DNA from: JANRLJ01 sp034437895
GTDB taxonomy: Bacteria; Chloroflexota; Anaerolineae; Aggregatilineales; Phototrophicaceae
Direction of reading: 5' to 3'
Assembly (NCBI GenBank): GCA_034437895.1
Contig: DAOTTO010000071.1
Coordinates: 1-8,632 of the forward strand
DNA length: 8,632 nt
The position numbers and the translations under genes were made by a program. Under the pieces are notes generated by a model. The model was not told the origin of the DNA and made no database searches. It was given only the letters and a program-made list of their open reading frames with translations. Shown here piece by piece: positions 6,017 to 8,632 of this stretch; the first letter of the stretch is position 1; every line of letters begins with the position of its first letter.

Positions 6017-6052
6017 ACGCAAAGGCGCAAAGAACGCCAAGAATCGCAAAGT
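6017..6052. repeat. Short degenerate tandem repeat, unit about CGCAAAGA
   Basis: Four consecutive degenerate units read ACGCAAAG, GCGCAAAG, AACGCCAAG and AATCGCAAAG. From general knowledge, runs of this kind occur as dispersed intergenic repeats in various environmental bacteria. The rest of the gap to prmA holds two hairpins and no gene that I can support. Confidence 0.6.
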
Positions 6053-6114
6053 GTTTTCCCATCATTCACCAAGATAGGAAAATAACCTGTAAAGTTGCCA
6101 CGAAAAAGACTACT

Positions 6115-6138
6115 ATTGGGGAAGTTTAGAATCCCAAT
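6115..6138 (+). other. Hairpin abutting the prmA start region
   Basis: ATTGGGG (6115-6121) pairs with TCCCAAT (6132-6138), seven pairs including one G-U, around a 10-base loop. Its last base directly precedes an in-frame GTG (6139), and it ends 15 bases before ATG 6154. When folded it would crowd initiation at the GTG but leave the ATG freer, which favours the ATG start or suggests translational control. Confidence 0.4.
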
Positions 6139-6153
6139 GTGAGCGAAGACAAT

Positions 6154-7077
6154 ATGGCAAAATGGATTGAAGTTGCGCTGGTGGTTGATGGCGAAGCGGC
6201 GGAAGCTGTCGCGGATTTGCTTCAGCGCTATGGGCATCAAGGTGTTTCGATTGAGCAAAATGGCATTATGCCGAATGCGTGGGATGATGGCGACCCGATT
6301 CCGCCGCCGGAAAGCCTGACTGTGCGGGCGTATTTGCCCGCTGACGATCAAATAGAAGAATCGAAATTACAGCTAGAAACGGCGCTTGGTCACATGCGGA
6401 TGATGTATCCCATGCCGCAGCCCGTTTACTCAGTTGTAGATGAGGAAGATTGGGCGGAAGCGTGGAAGGTGCATTATCACCCGATTCGTATCGGGCGAAA
6501 AATGCTGATTCGTCCGCTCTGGACGGAGATCGAAATTGCGCCGGATGACGTGGTGATCTCACTTGACCCTGGCATGGCCTTTGGGACGGGGACGCATCCC
6601 ACAACGCAGCTTTGTTTGATGGGGCTGGAAGATGCCGTTAAACCGGGGATCAGTGTGCTTGATCTCGGTACGGGCAGCGGTATTCTGGCGATTGCGGCGG
6701 CGAAACTCGGCGCGGCGCATATCCTCGCGCTGGATAATGACGCGATGGCGGTCAAAGTGGCGATTGAAAATGCTGAGCAAAACGGTGTAGCCGACAAAAT
6801 CACGGCGCAGACGGGCAGCTTAGAAAGTGTGATTACCTCGGCGCGGCGCTTTGATCTGGTGGTCGTCAATATTCTGGCGAAGGTCATTATCGCCATGTGT
6901 GGGCAGGGGCTTGGGCAGACGGTGCGCCCCGGTGGCTATGCCATGTTCAGCGGCATCATCGAAGAACAAGCCGATGATGTAGAAGCTGCACTGCGTTCTA
7001 CCGGACTCGAACCTGTCTCGCGCCGCCTGATTACAGATTGGGTATTAATCGAAGCCAAGCGTCCACACGTCGAATAA
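6154..7077 (+). CDS. prmA: Ribosomal protein L11 methyltransferase (PrmA)
   Basis: From ATG 6154 the protein has 307 residues, typical for PrmA, the cytoplasmic S-adenosylmethionine-dependent enzyme that trimethylates ribosomal protein L11. An N-terminal L11-recognition domain (about 1-90) begins MAKWIEVALVV, as in homologues. The linker motif EDWAEAWK (98-105), the PrmA hallmark DPGMAFGTGTHPTT (138-151), the SAM-binding LDLGTGSGILAIAAA (169-183), the acidic residue of LALDND after the next strand, and the NILAK motif (239-243) are all present. A GTG at 6139 would add five residues (MSEDN); I prefer the ATG because it gives the canonical N-terminus, though neither start has a strong ribosome site. 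In Firmicutes prmA follows dnaJ directly; here the transporter cassette lies between them. No convincing promoter of its own was found. Confidence 0.95.
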   Translation: MAKWIEVALVVDGEAAEAVADLLQRYGHQGVSIEQNGIMPNAWDDGDPIPPPESLTVRAYLPADDQIEESKLQLETALGHMRMMYPMPQPVYSVVDEEDWAEAWKVHYHPIRIGRKMLIRPLWTEIEIAPDDVVISLDPGMAFGTGTHPTTQLCLMGLEDAVKPGISVLDLGTGSGILAIAAAKLGAAHILALDNDAMAVKVAIENAEQNGVADKITAQTGSLESVITSARRFDLVVVNILAKVIIAMCGQGLGQTVRPGGYAMFSGIIEEQADDVEAALRSTGLEPVSRRLITDWVLIEAKRPHVE

Positions 7078-7107
7078 AAATTAGCATGAGCGGCGCTTCC
7101 GTCTTAC

Positions 7108-7178
7108 GCAGTTGATGGGTTTTGTAGGGGTAACTCGCCGAGTCGCCCCTACGGAAAATCTTGCTGAACTGCTTTTTT
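7108..7178. repeat. Nested palindromic repeat / terminator between convergent prmA and reductase genes
   Basis: The core 7124-7136 / 7140-7152 (GTAGGGG...CCCCTAC at the base) forms a 13-position stem with one G-U and one mismatch around a three-base loop. Outside it, TTTT (7120-7123) faces AAAA (7155-7158), and GCAGTT (7108-7113) pairs with AACTGC (7167-7172), after which TTTTTT (7173-7178) follows. Read on the plus strand this works as a composite terminator for prmA whose U-tract reaches the reductase stop codon. GTAGGGG-type palindromes also look like dispersed repeats known from other bacteria. Confidence 0.6.
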
Positions 7179-8142
7179 AATAGCCCTCTGTCGCTTGATC
7201 GAGCAGCGCGATTTCGTCTAGCGAGAGTATGACATCTGGCGCACCAATCACTTCCTCAAGCTGTGCGACGGTTCGTGCGCCGATGATGGGCGCGGTAATC
7301 GTTTCTTTCGCCAGCATCCACGCCAGCGCGATTTGCGCCATTGGAATAGCATGACTCGCCGCTAATGCTTGCACTTTATCCAGCACACCATACGCTCGAT
7401 CCTCATTGACTAAGCGCTTGATAAGGCCGCTTTCTGCGCGTGAGGTGTCGGCTGTACGTTGTGCGCGGGTGTATTTCCCGGTTAGGAAACCCGCCGCGAG
7501 GGGACTGTAGGGAATGACAGCGATCTCTTGATCGTGGCATACCGCTTCGAGTTCGCGCTCGTATTCCGTCCGATTAAATAAGCTGTAGTGCGGTTGTAGG
7601 CATTCATAACGGGTGACTTTTTCCACATCCGCCACCCACAGTGTCTTCATGAGTAGCCACGCGGGGATATTGCTGCACCCGATATAGCGCACTTTGCCGG
7701 ATTTGATTACATCGTCAAGCGCCCGTAGGGTTTCTTCCAGCGGTGTTTCGTCATCCGGCCAATGGATTTGATACAAATCGATATAATCCGTTTGAAGGCG
7801 CTGCAAACTATCCTCTACAGCTTGGATGATGTGATGGCGGCTGAGTCCTTCGCCATTCGCACCGTCCCACATCTTTCCCCTTACTTTTGTGGCGACAACC
7901 ACATCCCGACGTGACCTGCCTTTTAGCCATGTGCCAATGATGCGTTCAGACTCACCGCCAGAATTGCCCGGTATCCAGCGCGAGTAAATATCCGCCGTGT
8001 CGAAAAAGTTGATTCCTGCTTCGATTGCCTTGTCCATAATCGTATGGGATGTTTTTTCGTCCGCCGACCAACCAAACGTCATCGTTCCCAAACACAGCCG
8101 GCTCACTTTTAACCCGGTACGCCCTAATTTTGAATAAAGCAT
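7177..8142 (-). CDS. Aldo/keto reductase
   Basis: This 321-residue soluble oxidoreductase of the AKR superfamily reduces a carbonyl compound with NAD(P)H in a TIM-barrel fold. The catalytic tetrad is complete: Asp48 and Tyr53 (FFDTADIYS), Lys86 (VVATKVRGK) and His127 (YQIHWPD). Other family features are the start LGRTGLKVSRLCLGTMTFG, the cofactor-region GCSNIP (155-160), IPYSPLAAGFLTGKY, and the C-terminal IIGARTVAQLEE (about 286-297), typical of the phosphate-binding site of the cofactor pocket. Length is normal. The ATG is preceded by a modest GGA-type ribosome site. It is a single gene on the minus strand, converging on prmA and diverging from secA. The physiological substrate is unknown; a link to the transporter cassette is only a possibility, since prmA separates them. 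Confidence 0.94.
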   Translation of the reverse strand: MLYSKLGRTGLKVSRLCLGTMTFGWSADEKTSHTIMDKAIEAGINFFDTADIYSRWIPGNSGGESERIIGTWLKGRSRRDVVVATKVRGKMWDGANGEGLSRHHIIQAVEDSLQRLQTDYIDLYQIHWPDDETPLEETLRALDDVIKSGKVRYIGCSNIPAWLLMKTLWVADVEKVTRYECLQPHYSLFNRTEYERELEAVCHDQEIAVIPYSPLAAGFLTGKYTRAQRTADTSRAESGLIKRLVNEDRAYGVLDKVQALAASHAIPMAQIALAWMLAKETITAPIIGARTVAQLEEVIGAPDVILSLDEIALLDQATEGY

Positions 8143-8176
8143 GAAATTTTCCGTTTCGATAGTTATTTGAAGTAAA

Positions 8177-8205
8177 ATTGTACCGAAAAATACCCGTTTT
8201 TTCTA
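8177..8205 (-). promoter_or_regulatory. Predicted promoter of the aldo/keto reductase
   Basis: On the minus strand TAGAAA (8205-8200, four of six matches to TTGACA) stands 17 bases from TACAAT (8182-8177, five of six matches to TATAAT). The predicted start lies about 28 bases upstream of the reductase ATG. Its -35 box touches the upstream part of the divergent secA promoter. Confidence 0.5.
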
Positions 8206-8234
8206 ACAGGGCATTTACGGTCATGTGTTATAAT
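8203..8234 (+). promoter_or_regulatory. Predicted secA promoter (extended -10)
   Basis: A perfect TATAAT (8229-8234) is preceded by TGT, giving the extended -10 form TGnTATAAT (8226-8234). No good -35 box stands at 17 bases, which an extended -10 can tolerate. The predicted start is near 8241, about 48 bases before the secA ATG. Confidence 0.65.
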
Positions 8235-8288
8235 GAACGCCCGGTTGCAAGATGCACATCGTGAGTGATGTAGTAAAATCGAGGTTCC

Positions 8289-8632
8289 ATGCTGAAAAAT
8301 ATTGTAAAGAGCATTATCGGCGACCCCAAAGAACGGGCGCTCGCCAAGTATCGTGAAACAGTCGAAGAAATTAACGCGCTTGAGCCGCAAACACAAAAGC
8401 TCACCAACGAAGAATTACGGGCTAAAACCGATCACTTTAAGCAGCGTTTGAAGAACGGCGAGAAGCTGGATGATTTGTTGCCAGAAGCCTTTGCCGTTGT
8501 GCGTGAGGCAGCACGGCGGACGATTGGCTTAAGACCGTACGATGTGCAGCTTATCGGCGGTATGACTTTGCATCAAGGCAAAATTGCTGAGATGAAAACG
8601 GGTGAGGGTAAAACCCTTGTCGCCACACTGCC
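8289..8632 (+). CDS. secA: Protein translocase subunit SecA, N-terminal part only
   Basis: The frame runs from ATG 8289 to the window edge, 114 complete codons, so the 3' end is outside. SecA is the ATPase motor that drives preproteins through SecYEG. The visible part is unmistakable: the N-terminal helix MLKNIVKSIIGDPKERALAK, EEINALEP (26-33), the LTNEELRAKT region, the strongly conserved LDDLLPEAFAVVREAARRT, DVQLIGGMTLHQGKIAEM, and Walker A MKTGEGKTLVATL near the edge. GAGG at 8281-8284 lies four bases before the ATG, a slightly short but usable spacing. It has its own extended -10 promoter and diverges from the aldo/keto reductase. Secretion by Sec is consistent with the signal peptide of the binding protein in this window. 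Confidence 0.98.
   Translation, partial: MLKNIVKSIIGDPKERALAKYRETVEEINALEPQTQKLTNEELRAKTDHFKQRLKNGEKLDDLLPEAFAVVREAARRTIGLRPYDVQLIGGMTLHQGKIAEMKTGEGKTLVATL

Noticed and set aside
6017..6052. The tandem repeat as a small CRISPR array
   Set aside because: Units are 8-10 bases and directly adjacent, with no spacers and no cas genes nearby.
6088..6116. TGTAAA-17-TACTAT as a prmA promoter
   Set aside because: Only three of six and four of six bases match consensus, and transcription would begin inside the adjacent hairpin; too weak to call.
6477..6896. A 139-codon minus-strand frame inside prmA, and other long antisense frames such as 2442-2927
   Set aside because: They are antisense shadows of well-supported genes, with no start signals and no recognisable domains.
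8262..8280. A small stem (ACATC/GATGT) in the secA leader as a regulatory element
   Set aside because: Only five pairs; expected by chance at this length.

Overview
The window is dense bacterial DNA of moderate GC content with short intergenic gaps. It looks like a chromosomal segment of a Chloroflexota (Anaerolineae-like) bacterium. That assignment is an inference from three things: the style of the secreted binding protein (signal peptide ending ...GSAQDD with no lipobox cysteine), short palindromic and heptamer-type repeats between genes, and the overall protein flavour. No rRNA or other taxonomic marker is present to prove it. I see no tRNA, rRNA, CRISPR array, transposase or phage gene.

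Region 1 (1-1736) is the tail of a heat-shock operon. It holds the 3' end of dnaK, a 124-base gap with a strong G-U-rich hairpin built from heptamers, a complete dnaJ, and an intrinsic terminator.

Region 2 (1737-5923) is a self-contained uptake cassette. A 325-base gap without an annotated gene (1682-2006) holds the dnaJ terminator, a 16-base LacI/PurR-like operator, an almost ideal sigma-70 promoter, an inverted repeat over the predicted transcription start, and a leader of about 150 bases with short open frames running into the next start codon. Then come a sugar-type periplasmic-binding-protein homologue, a CUT2 (RbsC/FrcC-like) permease, a single-domain CUT2 ATPase (FrcA-like rather than RbsA-like), and a divergent D-2-hydroxyacid dehydrogenase. 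The gap between binding protein and permease holds two stable hairpins whose 10-base loops are complementary over 7-8 bases, a potential kissing-loop element ending in a U-rich tract. It is the most unusual signal in the window.

Region 3 (5924-7178) has a repeat- and hairpin-rich gap of 215 bases (230 to the ATG chosen here), prmA (ribosomal protein L11 methyltransferase), and a palindromic repeat/terminator between convergent genes. dnaK-dnaJ-prmA is a known order in other bacteria, notably Firmicutes, so the transporter cassette may have been inserted between dnaJ and prmA.

Region 4 (7177-8632) has an aldo/keto reductase on the minus strand and, divergently, the 5' end of secA. The two promoters overlap back to back in a 146-base gap.

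Working picture: the cassette imports a sugar, sugar acid or polyol, probably under substrate-responsive repression by a LacI-type regulator encoded elsewhere, with the dehydrogenase acting on the imported compound or a derivative. The flanking genes (dnaK, dnaJ, prmA, secA) are housekeeping.
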